A stretch of DNA of 46,462 nt from Candidatus Omnitrophota bacterium. GTDB lineage: Bacteria > Omnitrophota > Gorgyraeia > Gygaellales > Profunditerraquicolaceae. The stretch is taken from NCBI GenBank assembly GCA_026387475.1, contig JAPLLN010000038.1, positions 1 through 46,462 on the forward strand. Reading direction: 5' to 3'. Under the pieces are notes generated by a model, which was not told the DNA's origin, made no database searches, and saw only the letters and a list, made by a program, of their open reading frames with translations. Position numbers and translations under genes: made by a program. Shown one piece after another: positions 37,456 to 46,242 of the stretch. The first letter of the stretch is position 1. The number at the start of each line of letters is the position of its first letter.

Positions 37456-38518
37456 TACAAGCTCCCTCCATTGAAACCATACACGGGCCTAAGGGCTTAT
37501 CCGGCGCGCAGGCTTTGGCAAAAAGCGGGCATTCTTTAGGGGTGACCAATCCCTTTAAAACATCGGCGCATTTACATCTGGTCTCCGGCTCCTTGCCGCT
37601 TGCCGGTTTGATGGAAAATACCTTTTCGCTGTCAAATTCACTAAATGCCTCTTTTATCTTAAGCCCGCTTCCGGAAATTTTACCCATCCCCCGCCAGTAC
37701 GCTCCCGCCGGAGTGAATACGCGCGAGATTATCTTGCGCGCTTCAGGATTGCCTTTTGGCCTGACTACCCGGGAATACTGATTATCCACCTTAGGCTTAT
37801 TAAGTCTCATCTGTTTTAAAAGCATAAGTATCCCTTCCAGAATATCCAGAGGTTCAAATCCCGCGACGCAGCAAGGTACACCGAAATCCCGGGGGATGAA
37901 TTCATAGGGCCTTGTCCCTATGATACTGGATACGTGGCCCGGGCAGAGGAATCCGGAGAGCCTTAACCTTTCGTCATTCAAGAGATGCTTCATTACCGGA
38001 GGCATTAGCTTAAGAGAGACGAAAAATGAGACATTTTTCATCTTCTCCTTCTTCGCCTGAATAATACTTAGAGCAATGGTGGGGGCAGTGGTTTCGAAAC
38101 CAACACCGAGAAAGACCGTTTTTTTACCGGGATTAAGGCGCGCGATTTTTAATGTGTCCAGGGGAGAATACGCGATGCGGATTTGCCTACCCCTGGCCTT
38201 TTCTTTCTCCAGGCTGGAATTAGTACCCGGAACGCGCAACATATCCCCGAAAGTGACGATTATGACATCGTCCCTGCGGGAGAGCCTGATCGCGGCGTCG
38301 ATATAATTCTGGTGGCTGACGCAGACCGGGCAACCCGGCCCGGGGATAAAATGCAGGTTTTCCGGCAAGAGGTCTTTGAGCCCGAAGCGGCAGAAATTCA
38401 TGGTGTGCGTTCCGCAGACCTCCATAATGGTCAGATCTTTGCGCGGCATAAGCTGGCGGATCCGCTGGGCTGCCGCGGCGATCAGTTTCTTGTCCCGGAA
38501 TTCGTCAATGTATTTCAT
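37430..38518 (-). CDS. hypD: Hydrogenase formation protein HypD
   Basis: MEVCGTHTMNFCRFG, IPGPGCPVCVSHQNYID, CPGHVSSIIG. Confidence 0.97.
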   Translation of the reverse strand: MKYIDEFRDKKLIAAAAQRIRQLMPRKDLTIMEVCGTHTMNFCRFGLKDLLPENLHFIPGPGCPVCVSHQNYIDAAIRLSRRDDVIIVTFGDMLRVPGTNSSLEKEKARGRQIRIAYSPLDTLKIARLNPGKKTVFLGVGFETTAPTIALSIIQAKKEKMKNVSFFVSLKLMPPVMKHLLNDERLRLSGFLCPGHVSSIIGTRPYEFIPRDFGVPCCVAGFEPLDILEGILMLLKQMRLNKPKVDNQYSRVVRPKGNPEARKIISRVFTPAGAYWRGMGKISGSGLKIKEAFSEFDSEKVFSIKPASGKEPETRCKCADVLKGLVTPKECPLFAKACAPDKPLGPCMVSMEGACNAYYRYRG

Positions 38519-38714
38519 TAATGATCCTTAATGTCTCTCTCGCCTTTTTAGGGTCGAGCACCTCGATAGCAAAACCCGCGTGCACCAGGACAAAATCATT
38601 TATTTTTATATGCGGGAGCATCTGGATATTAATGGTGCGCGTCAACCTTCCGCTCTCGACTTCGGCAAAGTTTTCTTTGATCTTTTTTACCCTCATGGGT
38701 ATTGCTAAACACAT
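38505..38714 (-). CDS. hypC: Hydrogenase maturation chaperone HypC
   Basis: MCLAIPMRVKKI, VHAGFAIEVLD. Confidence 0.96.
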   Translation of the reverse strand: MCLAIPMRVKKIKENFAEVESGRLTRTINIQMLPHIKINDFVLVHAGFAIEVLDPKKARETLRIINEIH

Positions 38715-38723
38715 AATTTTCTC

Positions 38724-39803
38724 CTAAGACCCCGCGATCACTGCCTGTCCCAATGAAATTCCGGAATCATTAGCGCTTAAATCCTTGTGCAAAAATATCG
38801 TAAATCCTTCTTTATATAATAGCCCCAAGCAGAAGCGAAGTAAAAGGCTATTTTGGAATACCCCTCCGGATAAAGCTACTTTATTGATCCCCGTATCGCG
38901 GCGCAGAGCTAAACTCATTTTTAAAATCATCCAAGCCACGCTCAAGTGAAAACGATAAGAAATTTCTCCCTTAGGCCTCTTGGCTTTTAAATCCCCCGCT
39001 ATGCCCTTAAAAATTCCGGCAGGGTCGATGATGTATCCTGTTTTGTCTTTCAATATCTTGAATTTATAGGCCTGAACTTCGGTTTTGGGACGAAGAGCTA
39101 TTTTCTCTAACGCTATGGCTAATTCTGCCTCAAACTTTGCCTCTAATTTGGCGAGTATCAGGCTTGCGGCCGCGTCAAAGAGCCTCCCCATACTGCTGGC
39201 CAAAGGCGAATTTATGCCTTTATCGCGGATCTTTCTTAGAAGGGCCCATTTTTTCTTATCTATCCCCGGGAGTTTGCCGTCGAGCCAGAATGCGGCTAAA
39301 CGCCACGGCTCTAAGATCGCCCGCTCCCCTCCCAAAAGCGGGATCTCTTTAAGATGCCCCGCTCTTTTGAAGGATTTGTAGCCGCAGATCAGGAATTCCG
39401 CGCCCCAAATATGGTTATCCGTTCCCAGGCCGGTACCGTCAAAAGCTACCCCGATTACTTTTTGATCTTTTAATCCGTTTTCCGCCATACAACTGGCGAT
39501 ATGCGCGTAGTGGTGTTGTATAGGTATCAGGCGATAGGTGTTGGGCGTTAGGTTTAATGCAAATTTAGTAGACTGGTATTCGGGATGGAGATCGTAAGCG
39601 ATAACTCTGGGTTTTTTCCTTAAAAAATATTTTGCGTCTTTTTCAAAAGCAGCCAAATCCCGCGGATCCGTTAAATCCGGATGCACGCGGCTGACATAAG
39701 CTGTCTTTCCGCCGGCAAAACAGACGGTATTTTTAGTTTGCGTCCCGAACGCCAACACCGTTTTCTTTATTTTAAAAGGGAGTTGTATCTTTTTATAAAC
39801 CAT
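38724..39803 (-). CDS. hypF: HypF C-terminal (Kae1-like carbamoyltransferase) domain only
   Basis: VLAFGTQTKNTVCFAGG, DLHPEYQSTKFA, QHHYAHIASCMAENG, GVAFDGTGLGTDNHIWGAEF, LSGGVFQN; acylphosphatase, zinc-finger and YrdC regions absent. Confidence 0.9.
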   Translation of the reverse strand: MVYKKIQLPFKIKKTVLAFGTQTKNTVCFAGGKTAYVSRVHPDLTDPRDLAAFEKDAKYFLRKKPRVIAYDLHPEYQSTKFALNLTPNTYRLIPIQHHYAHIASCMAENGLKDQKVIGVAFDGTGLGTDNHIWGAEFLICGYKSFKRAGHLKEIPLLGGERAILEPWRLAAFWLDGKLPGIDKKKWALLRKIRDKGINSPLASSMGRLFDAAASLILAKLEAKFEAELAIALEKIALRPKTEVQAYKFKILKDKTGYIIDPAGIFKGIAGDLKAKRPKGEISYRFHLSVAWMILKMSLALRRDTGINKVALSGGVFQNSLLLRFCLGLLYKEGFTIFLHKDLSANDSGISLGQAVIAGS

Positions 39804-40522
39804 TTGGTCAATTTGCCCGCTTTACCCCTACCGGTTTTTATATTATTTATTGAAACCAGGGGCATTACGCCCATCAAAGAATTAGTCAAGAACGCTTCAT
39901 CGCCATTCTCCAGGTCTTTTAGCGTAAGCTTGGCCTCAAAAGTCTCAATCCCCTCTTTTGTCGCCATATCAATGACCGCTCTTTTGGTTATTCCGTCCAG
40001 ACAGCCGCATTCAACTGCCGGCGTAAACAACTCTCCGCCTTTAACCATGAATATATTGCTGCGCGAACCTTCCGCAACGTAACCTCGGGAATTTAAAATT
40101 ATAGCCTCGTCAAAACCTCCGGCCTTAGCTTTTGAATAACTCCGCTCATACAAAGAGCGCTCGATAACCTTGACCCGGGCTAAGTATGAGTTTTCATCCT
40201 GGCGCCAGGGAGTAGTTTGAGCCCTGAATCCTTTACGGTATTTTGACAAAGAATACGGCGTGTATTTTTTTATGAGAACCGCGTAGCCGCTAATACCCCC
40301 CTCCAGCCAGACAGAAAGCCGGATATATTTATCACCCAGCGCGGAATTCCCCGCTTCCGCCTTAATTTCTTTTTTTAATTTATCTACGGATACGGGAAGC
40401 CTTATCTTTAGCGCCGCACAACCAATTTTGAGCCTCTCTAAATGCGCGTTAAGGCGGACTATTTTGCCGTTAAGGCTGCGCATACTCTCAAACACTCCAA
40501 AGGTCGACGGGTAGTTTTTCAT
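39767..40522 (-). CDS. pabC: Class IV aminotransferase / aminodeoxychorismate lyase-like
   Basis: FGVFESMRSLNGKIVRLNAHLERL, SRGYVAEGSRSNIFMV, FLTNSLMGVMPL; adjacent to pabB. Confidence 0.8.
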   Translation of the reverse strand: MKNYPSTFGVFESMRSLNGKIVRLNAHLERLKIGCAALKIRLPVSVDKLKKEIKAEAGNSALGDKYIRLSVWLEGGISGYAVLIKKYTPYSLSKYRKGFRAQTTPWRQDENSYLARVKVIERSLYERSYSKAKAGGFDEAIILNSRGYVAEGSRSNIFMVKGGELFTPAVECGCLDGITKRAVIDMATKEGIETFEAKLTLKDLENGDEAFLTNSLMGVMPLVSINNIKTGRGKAGKLTKWFIKRYNSLLK

Positions 40523-41880
40523 TTAGTTAGAAGCGTACGCATTATTCCTTCTGCCTTGACCAGGGTCTCGTCATACTCTTCTTCGGGGTTAGAATCGGCG
40601 ACTATCCCGCCCCCGACCCCGAAATAGATATTATTTTTGCTCTTTAAAATGGTGCGGATGAGGATATTAAAATCCATATCCCCGGAAAAACTAAGATAAC
40701 CCAGCGCTCCGGTATAGATCCCCCGGCGGGACGGCTCTAATTCTTCGATTATCTCCATCGCCCTTATCTTGGGGCATCCGGTGATGGAACCTCCCGGAGA
40801 GCAGGCGCGCAACAAGTCAATGCGGTCCTTTCCTTTATAAAGCCTTCCGTAAATATTCGCCGTAGTCTGAAAAACAGTATTATATTCTTCCAGCTCCCTA
40901 AGCGATTCAACTTTGACCGAGTCGTAATTACAGACCCGGCCCAGGTCATTACGCTCAAGGTCTACGATCATCATCAGCTCTGCTTTATCTTTGGGGCTGG
41001 CTAAAAGCTCATTCTTTAACCTGCTGTCTTCCGCCTCGTCGGACGAACGGGGCCGCGTCCCTTTCATCGGCCGGGTGATCACAATATCTTTGCGTAATGA
41101 TAAGAATCTCTCCGGAGAAGAGCTGATGATCTGGAACGGGCCGGGATCAAAATACGCGCCGAAATAAACCGGTGAATGCATACGCAGCTGCTCGTAAATT
41201 TCGGGTGCGCCCAGGTTCGTACGGGCAGAAAAACGCTGCGAAAGATTTACCTGATATATATCACCGTTTTTAATATAATCTTTGGCTCTCTTTACCGCGG
41301 CAATATATCCGGCTTTGCTGAAGTTAGATCGTGGCTGTGTGGTTTTAATTGCCTTTCCGGTATGGTCTTCCGGGGCATTCTCAAAAATAAGTTTTTCCAG
41401 CTTTGTGATATTCTCCCTGGCTAGCGCTTCCTGCAGGCTCGATCTTTTCTCGGGAAAACCTAGCGCGAATATCCCAAAAATCTTCTTAAAATGGTCGATG
41501 ATGATCACGGTATTATAAAAGGCAAAAAACAGATCCGGGATCTTTAAATCGTCTTTGATGCGCCTCTTAAGTTTCTTCTCAAACAGGAATCCCGCATCAT
41601 AGCTCATATATCCGACAGCCCCGCCCAAAAACGGAGGAGAATTCTTAGGAGCTTCGATCTTATATTTCTCCAGCTCCTCCCGCAACGCGCCCAATCTATC
41701 CCGGTTCTTGGCAGAGACCGTCTTAAAAGGGTTGATCCCAAGAAAAGAATACCTGCCCAGGGTTTGATTTTGCGCGAGGCTTGAGTCTAAGAAAAAACAG
41801 TTCCTCCCGCCTTTTAAAGCCCGGAAAATTTCCAGAGAGCTCTTGTCTAATTTATACGACTTCCAGGTGTAATATGCCAT
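40519..41880 (-). CDS. pabB: Aminodeoxychorismate synthase component I
   Basis: SPERFLSL, TRPMKGTRPR, LMIVDLERNDLGRVC, PGGSITGCPKIRAMEIIEELEP. Confidence 0.93.
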   Translation of the reverse strand: MAYYTWKSYKLDKSSLEIFRALKGGRNCFFLDSSLAQNQTLGRYSFLGINPFKTVSAKNRDRLGALREELEKYKIEAPKNSPPFLGGAVGYMSYDAGFLFEKKLKRRIKDDLKIPDLFFAFYNTVIIIDHFKKIFGIFALGFPEKRSSLQEALARENITKLEKLIFENAPEDHTGKAIKTTQPRSNFSKAGYIAAVKRAKDYIKNGDIYQVNLSQRFSARTNLGAPEIYEQLRMHSPVYFGAYFDPGPFQIISSSPERFLSLRKDIVITRPMKGTRPRSSDEAEDSRLKNELLASPKDKAELMMIVDLERNDLGRVCNYDSVKVESLRELEEYNTVFQTTANIYGRLYKGKDRIDLLRACSPGGSITGCPKIRAMEIIEELEPSRRGIYTGALGYLSFSGDMDFNILIRTILKSKNNIYFGVGGGIVADSNPEEEYDETLVKAEGIMRTLLTK

Positions 41881-42673
41881 CGACTCTAAATGTGCGCTCT
41901 TCCTTTTTCAGGCAGCAGTACCCGACCAGATAACTGCGGCCGTTCTCCTGTTTTATTTCTTTAGGCATTACTTCTCTTTCGGTTACTGCTGCTCCCGAGA
42001 CCGAAAGGTATTTTATTTTGATATGCACCCCCAGGCCTATCGCCTCCTGGATCTCGGAGAGCCTCTGGCTATTAAGATTATCCAGGAAATACGGCTCGAT
42101 ACTGAAGAGCCGGGAAAAGCTGGCAAAATCGAGAATACCTTTGCGCTCCATAATTTCTTTAAGGCGCTCAAAGACTTCCAGGGTCATCTCCACGTCGGAA
42201 AAAGCCCTGTGTTCCTGCTTTAACCGTATCCCCAGTTTATCCGCCACAAACCAGAGCGCGTAGCGCTCCTGGCCGGGGAGCATTCGCCGGGCCATTTTGA
42301 GGATATCCACGACTACGATATCTTTAAGCCCGTCTTTACCCATGACCTTCAGCTCATTATTCAAAAACTCCAGGTCAAAACCGGCATTGTACGAACACAG
42401 GCAGCTCCCTTTGATGAACTCGAGGAATCTTGGCATAACCTCGGGCATACGCGGGGCGCCTTTTAACATGGCCTCCGAAATTTTGTTTACTGCGAATGCC
42501 GCCTCGGAGATTTTTCTATCCGGATTGATCAAAGACTCAAAGGTAGCAAGCTTGTCTTTGCCCTTGAAACGGATAGCGGCGATCTCGACTATCCTATCCC
42601 CTCCTGACGGGTCCAGCCCAGTAGTCTCGGTATCGAATATAGTGATCTCTACTTCGTTAAGGTCTTTGTTCAT
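41852..42673 (-). CDS. DnaQ-like 3'-5' exonuclease fused to a C-terminal WYL-like domain
   Basis: FDTETTGLDP, YNAGFDLEFL, EHRAFSDVEMT; C-terminus IQEAIGLGVHIKIKYLSVSGAAVTEREVMPKEIKQENGRSYLVGYCCLKKEERTFRVDGI. Confidence 0.85.
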   Translation of the reverse strand: MNKDLNEVEITIFDTETTGLDPSGGDRIVEIAAIRFKGKDKLATFESLINPDRKISEAAFAVNKISEAMLKGAPRMPEVMPRFLEFIKGSCLCSYNAGFDLEFLNNELKVMGKDGLKDIVVVDILKMARRMLPGQERYALWFVADKLGIRLKQEHRAFSDVEMTLEVFERLKEIMERKGILDFASFSRLFSIEPYFLDNLNSQRLSEIQEAIGLGVHIKIKYLSVSGAAVTEREVMPKEIKQENGRSYLVGYCCLKKEERTFRVDGILHLEVV

Positions 42674-43559
42674 TTTTTGCGATGTACGCCGGGATGAGCT
42701 TCACCGGTTTGTACGCTAACTTTACTTTTTTCAGGTTCTCAAGCCCCGAATCATCCATCACATTGATATATTTGTATCCTTTAAGTTCTGCGCAATTGCG
42801 GGAAAAGATGAATTGCGCCAAACCTTTAACGGAGAGATCAGTCACTTCATACAAAATACAAAAGGCGTCTTTGTTTAACTCATAGCCGAAGGTAAAGCCG
42901 CATATTTTTTTATTGATCCTGACTACCCCGCCCTTTAAATTCAAGGCGCGGTAATTTGCCAGGGCTGTTTGCAGAGCGATCCGGCTATCTTCCATCATCC
43001 CCTGATAGATATGTCCGGGATTTCCTGTTTTACGCATACCCATCCATGAATCATAAAGGTCCAAGCACCCCTGTTTATCTTTGGCTAAAAGCGTAGAAAA
43101 CTCAAATTCATAGTGGTTGAGAAAATAATTCCTCGCCCAGCGCTGCGACTTTAATTTATTCCCGCTTAAGTCTACCAAATCTTTGCGCAGGCACAGGTAA
43201 TCCTGCGACTTAAGCGGACACTTAAATCCGAGCTTGCGATAAGACGCGATCTCCTTGTCTTCTATGTTCTCGATGCGCGTAACTTCCGGATTTTTATTCA
43301 GGCCGGCAGCGATATCGTAAGAATTCAAAACAGCTTCCGGGCTGAACTTTTTCCCCAGCGGCGGCAGATATAAAAATGTCCCGAAGTTGTCCTTAAAAAA
43401 TATACAGAGATTCCCGTCGATAACAACCCAGGAGATATCAAAGAGGGCTTTCCAGATAAAAATATCGGCAAAAGAATAAACCGCCAGCTCATGGGGGGAG
43501 TATTTCAGGTATTGATTGAATCTGGCTTTGTCTTTAAGCGAGATGCTTTTAAGCTTCAT
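42657..43559 (-). CDS. DUF2156 / phosphatidylglycerol lysyltransferase C-terminal-like protein
   Basis: YSPHELAVYSFADIFIWK..., VVRINKKICGFTFGYEL, GLAQFIFSRNCAEL, YKYINVMDDSGLENLKKVKLAYKP. Confidence 0.8.
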   Translation of the reverse strand: MKLKSISLKDKARFNQYLKYSPHELAVYSFADIFIWKALFDISWVVIDGNLCIFFKDNFGTFLYLPPLGKKFSPEAVLNSYDIAAGLNKNPEVTRIENIEDKEIASYRKLGFKCPLKSQDYLCLRKDLVDLSGNKLKSQRWARNYFLNHYEFEFSTLLAKDKQGCLDLYDSWMGMRKTGNPGHIYQGMMEDSRIALQTALANYRALNLKGGVVRINKKICGFTFGYELNKDAFCILYEVTDLSVKGLAQFIFSRNCAELKGYKYINVMDDSGLENLKKVKLAYKPVKLIPAYIAKNEQRP

Positions 43560-44052
43560 CAGGCGGATTAAGTTCGATCACATCCAGGACGTCTTCATAC
43601 GCAGCAAGCAGATGGGGATTTTCCTTAAGTAATTCCACCTGGGCAGGGGCATTGAGAAAATCGCTCAAATATTCCACATAATCCTTAAATTCTTGGGAAT
43701 TAAGTTTTTCTTTGGCGTAAGGACAATTCAAATCTATGGTCAGATAGACCCTCTTTTGGCGCAAAGATAATAAGAACGGATAAAGCTGGCACTCAAAAGG
43801 GCGGAAACCATAGACCAGACACTTATTGGTTGGGGCATCGAGGAACGCGCAAAGATAACCCTCTCCTTGCTGATTAGGCACGGGGACAATTTTCTTATCC
43901 AAAGAGAGAGTCGCCGGAGGGATTTTATGGTCCAAAAGAACCTGGATGTCTTCGTCCATCAGACAGGGGCTCCAAACAGAATCCTGCACTCTGAATCTGC
44001 AGCAACCCTGGCACTTAAGACAGGCTTCTTGCGGGACAAATTGCCGGATCAT
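43549..44052 (-). CDS. YkgJ-family cysteine cluster protein
   Basis: CLKCQGCCRFR and later Cys residues (CLVYGFRPFECQLYP). Confidence 0.85.
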   Translation of the reverse strand: MIRQFVPQEACLKCQGCCRFRVQDSVWSPCLMDEDIQVLLDHKIPPATLSLDKKIVPVPNQQGEGYLCAFLDAPTNKCLVYGFRPFECQLYPFLLSLRQKRVYLTIDLNCPYAKEKLNSQEFKDYVEYLSDFLNAPAQVELLKENPHLLAAYEDVLDVIELNPPDEA

Positions 44053-44369
44053 TTCACAACGCTTCCTAATTTCTTGGGTTTCTCGGGAGAAACAATCACA
44101 ATCCCCTCTTCATCAGAAGCAGCCAAAATCATCCCCTGGCTCTCCACCCCGCGCAAAACTGCCGGGTCCAGATTATCCACCAGGACCACAAGTTTGCCGA
44201 CCAGGTCTTCCTTAAGATAATTAGCCTTTATCCCCGCGACTACCTGCTTGGTCTTGTCTCCTACATCCAGGGTTATCACATAAAGCCGGTCAGCGTTGGG
44301 ATGATCGTTAACTTCTTTGATTTGAGCGACTTTTAACTCTAATTTCCTGAAATCTTCGATTGTAGCCAT
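44049..44369 (-). CDS. Stand-alone tRNA-binding domain (MetRS C-terminal / Trbp111-like)
   Basis: FRKLELKVAQIKEVNDHPNADRLYVITLDVGD...VAGIKANYLKEDLVGKLVVLVDNL...SQGMILAA. Confidence 0.9.
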   Translation of the reverse strand: MATIEDFRKLELKVAQIKEVNDHPNADRLYVITLDVGDKTKQVVAGIKANYLKEDLVGKLVVLVDNLDPAVLRGVESQGMILAASDEEGIVIVSPEKPKKLGSVVK

Positions 44370-44433
44370 TATAAACCTCCCCTATTGATATCCTTATGAT
44401 ACCACGCCCCAGCCTCAAAAACAAGGCGAAAAG

Positions 44434-44465
44434 AAAGAGCCGCAAAAGTTAATTTGCGGCTCTTT
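44434..44465 (-). terminator. Strong hairpin downstream of tRNA-Asp (minus-strand transcript)
   Basis: AAAGAGCCGCAAA-6 nt loop-TTTGCGGCTCTTT, 13-bp perfect stem. Confidence 0.8.
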
Positions 44466-44471
44466 AAGAAC

Positions 44472-44546
44472 GGGGTCGACGAGATTTGAACTCGCGGTCT
44501 TCGCCGTGACAGGGCGACGTGTTAGACCAGGCTACACCACGACCCC
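44472..44546 (-). tRNA. tRNA-Asp (GTC)
   Basis: Minus strand GGGGTCGTGGTGTAGCCTGGTCTAACACGTCGCCCTGTCACGGCGAAGACCGCGAGTTCAAATCTCGTCGACCCC; anticodon loop CTGTCAC, 7-bp acceptor stem. Confidence 0.96.
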
Positions 44547-44566
44547 AAAGCTAAGGGTGTTTAATT

Positions 44567-46240
44567 CTAAACTAAAAAGGCCCTATTTGCAACTAAATTC
44601 TCTGGTAAAAGCTGGTGGGCGGTAGAGGATTCGGACCCCTGACCTTCTCTGTGTAAGAGAGACGTTCTAACCAGCTGAACTAACCGCCCGATTATCCCTA
44701 TTTTACAGCGGTTTATTTTAGCGCAATCCCTTAATTTCTCGCGCAATGCCTTCAACTCTTTACCCAGTTCATATCTTTCCAAGGCCAGCGCATACATCTC
44801 CGGGTCTTTTTGTTTTAGATTATTAAGCCTCATTTCTTCGGGAGTTTCCGGCCCCCTAAGGAGATATTTCGCCCGGAGGTCCTTAATCTTTTCCGCTTCC
44901 CAGGCTTTCTCCTTATCCGCGGGCGGTTTGTTTATCAACCCGACGTAGGACTTTAATTCCCTCGCCTTTTTCAGGGCTTTGATTTTTTCTTCTACGGGGC
45001 GCAACTCAAGCATCTTCTCCCGTATTTTCGGGGCATATTCAGAGCAGGCGGAAAGTTTTTCTAAATTCAACCTGGAATTAAAAGGCACGGGGTATTGGTA
45101 GAATTGCCTGGCCACGGCAATATTTTCTATGTTAAAACCCAGAGGCCTACCCGACGCTATTTTCTTACGCGCGGAGCGGATTGCCGCCTGCGCGCCTGCC
45201 GGAAGGACGTTTCTCCACCAATCCAGGCGCTCGCCGTAACACCAGGCGTATTCGTCCGTGCTCTTCAGGGCGTAATAAACATTATGCTCAAGCCAACGCA
45301 GCCTCTCCCGCGGGGTCAGAAAATAACTTAAGTAATCTCCCTCGGGCCTGCGCAAGTTTAAGGAGTGGTCCATATAAATGGCTGTCCCTACCTGGACTTG
45401 AGAAGAATACTTCTCCCGGTTGATCGGATCGATAAAAACCAGGGCATCTTCTTTAATAAACTGCCGGGCATCAGAGAATGCCTTGGAGTCAGTGTAATAA
45501 TAAGCGAATTCGTTTCCGTCGATAATGCGCGCGCCCGGGCCTAGAGCATCCAGCATGCCGTTAAGAAAAGCCGGGAGCAGGGCATAGTCATCATTTATCA
45601 GCCGCTTTAACCGGAGCTCCTGGTCAGGCTCCTTGGCTATATTCTTAAGCCAGCTGATCTGAAAAAATGTGAGCAGCCGCAATTCCGGCAATTCTTTTTG
45701 CAGGGCGTTAATAAACTCCATGCCGCGTTTACGCACCTGCGCCTCTACGTCGGAGAACGACCTGTTGCGGTACTCTTCCGAATAAGTCCAGGGGTTATTT
45801 CCGTATGGCTCGGGGTCAAAACAGATCCCCACGCAATGCCCGATCCTCGCGGCCCTTGCCACGAGGCGCAGGTTTGCCGTTATCGTGCGCCACCCCACAT
45901 CGTCAAACCAATTCATCCCCCACCTGTCAGTAGACTGAAGGCAGATAAAATTATCCGTAAACTTCCTCCATTTGATTGCGGCCAGCGCGTCCATTTGCGG
46001 TTTTAATTCAGATTCATTCCAGCGGCGCAATTCAAAAGCGTGGTTAAGCCCGCGCAACCGGAAGATGATCCCGTCAAAAGGCCTCTTCTCCATACTTCTG
46101 ATATTCTTCTCGATAAAATCAGGATACGGAACATCCGAAGAGCCATACTCAATAAGTTTTTTAGGATGTTCCTCCTGCGCCTTAACGCAAGCGGGAATAG
46201 TAATAAACCAAATAGCTAAAAGTAACGGGATAGCGCGCAT
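44567..46240 (-). CDS. Secreted protein, possibly glycoside-hydrolase-like TIM barrel; 3' end of the ORF runs through tRNA-Val
   Basis: Signal peptide MRAIPLLLAIWFITIPACVKA; PFDGIIFRLRG...CVGICFDPEPYG...; C-terminal GRLVQLVRTSLLHREG is translated tRNA sequence. Confidence 0.55.
   Translation of the reverse strand: MRAIPLLLAIWFITIPACVKAQEEHPKKLIEYGSSDVPYPDFIEKNIRSMEKRPFDGIIFRLRGLNHAFELRRWNESELKPQMDALAAIKWRKFTDNFICLQSTDRWGMNWFDDVGWRTITANLRLVARAARIGHCVGICFDPEPYGNNPWTYSEEYRNRSFSDVEAQVRKRGMEFINALQKELPELRLLTFFQISWLKNIAKEPDQELRLKRLINDDYALLPAFLNGMLDALGPGARIIDGNEFAYYYTDSKAFSDARQFIKEDALVFIDPINREKYSSQVQVGTAIYMDHSLNLRRPEGDYLSYFLTPRERLRWLEHNVYYALKSTDEYAWCYGERLDWWRNVLPAGAQAAIRSARKKIASGRPLGFNIENIAVARQFYQYPVPFNSRLNLEKLSACSEYAPKIREKMLELRPVEEKIKALKKARELKSYVGLINKPPADKEKAWEAEKIKDLRAKYLLRGPETPEEMRLNNLKQKDPEMYALALERYELGKELKALREKLRDCAKINRCKIGIIGRLVQLVRTSLLHREGQGSESSTAHQLLPENLVANRAFLV
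44617..44689 (-). tRNA. tRNA-Val (TAC)
   Basis: Minus strand GGGCGGTTAGTTCAGCTGGTTAGAACGTCTCTCTTACACAGAGAAGGTCAGGGGTCCGAATCCTCTACCGCCC; anticodon loop CTTACAC. Confidence 0.96.
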
Positions 46241-46242
46241 TT

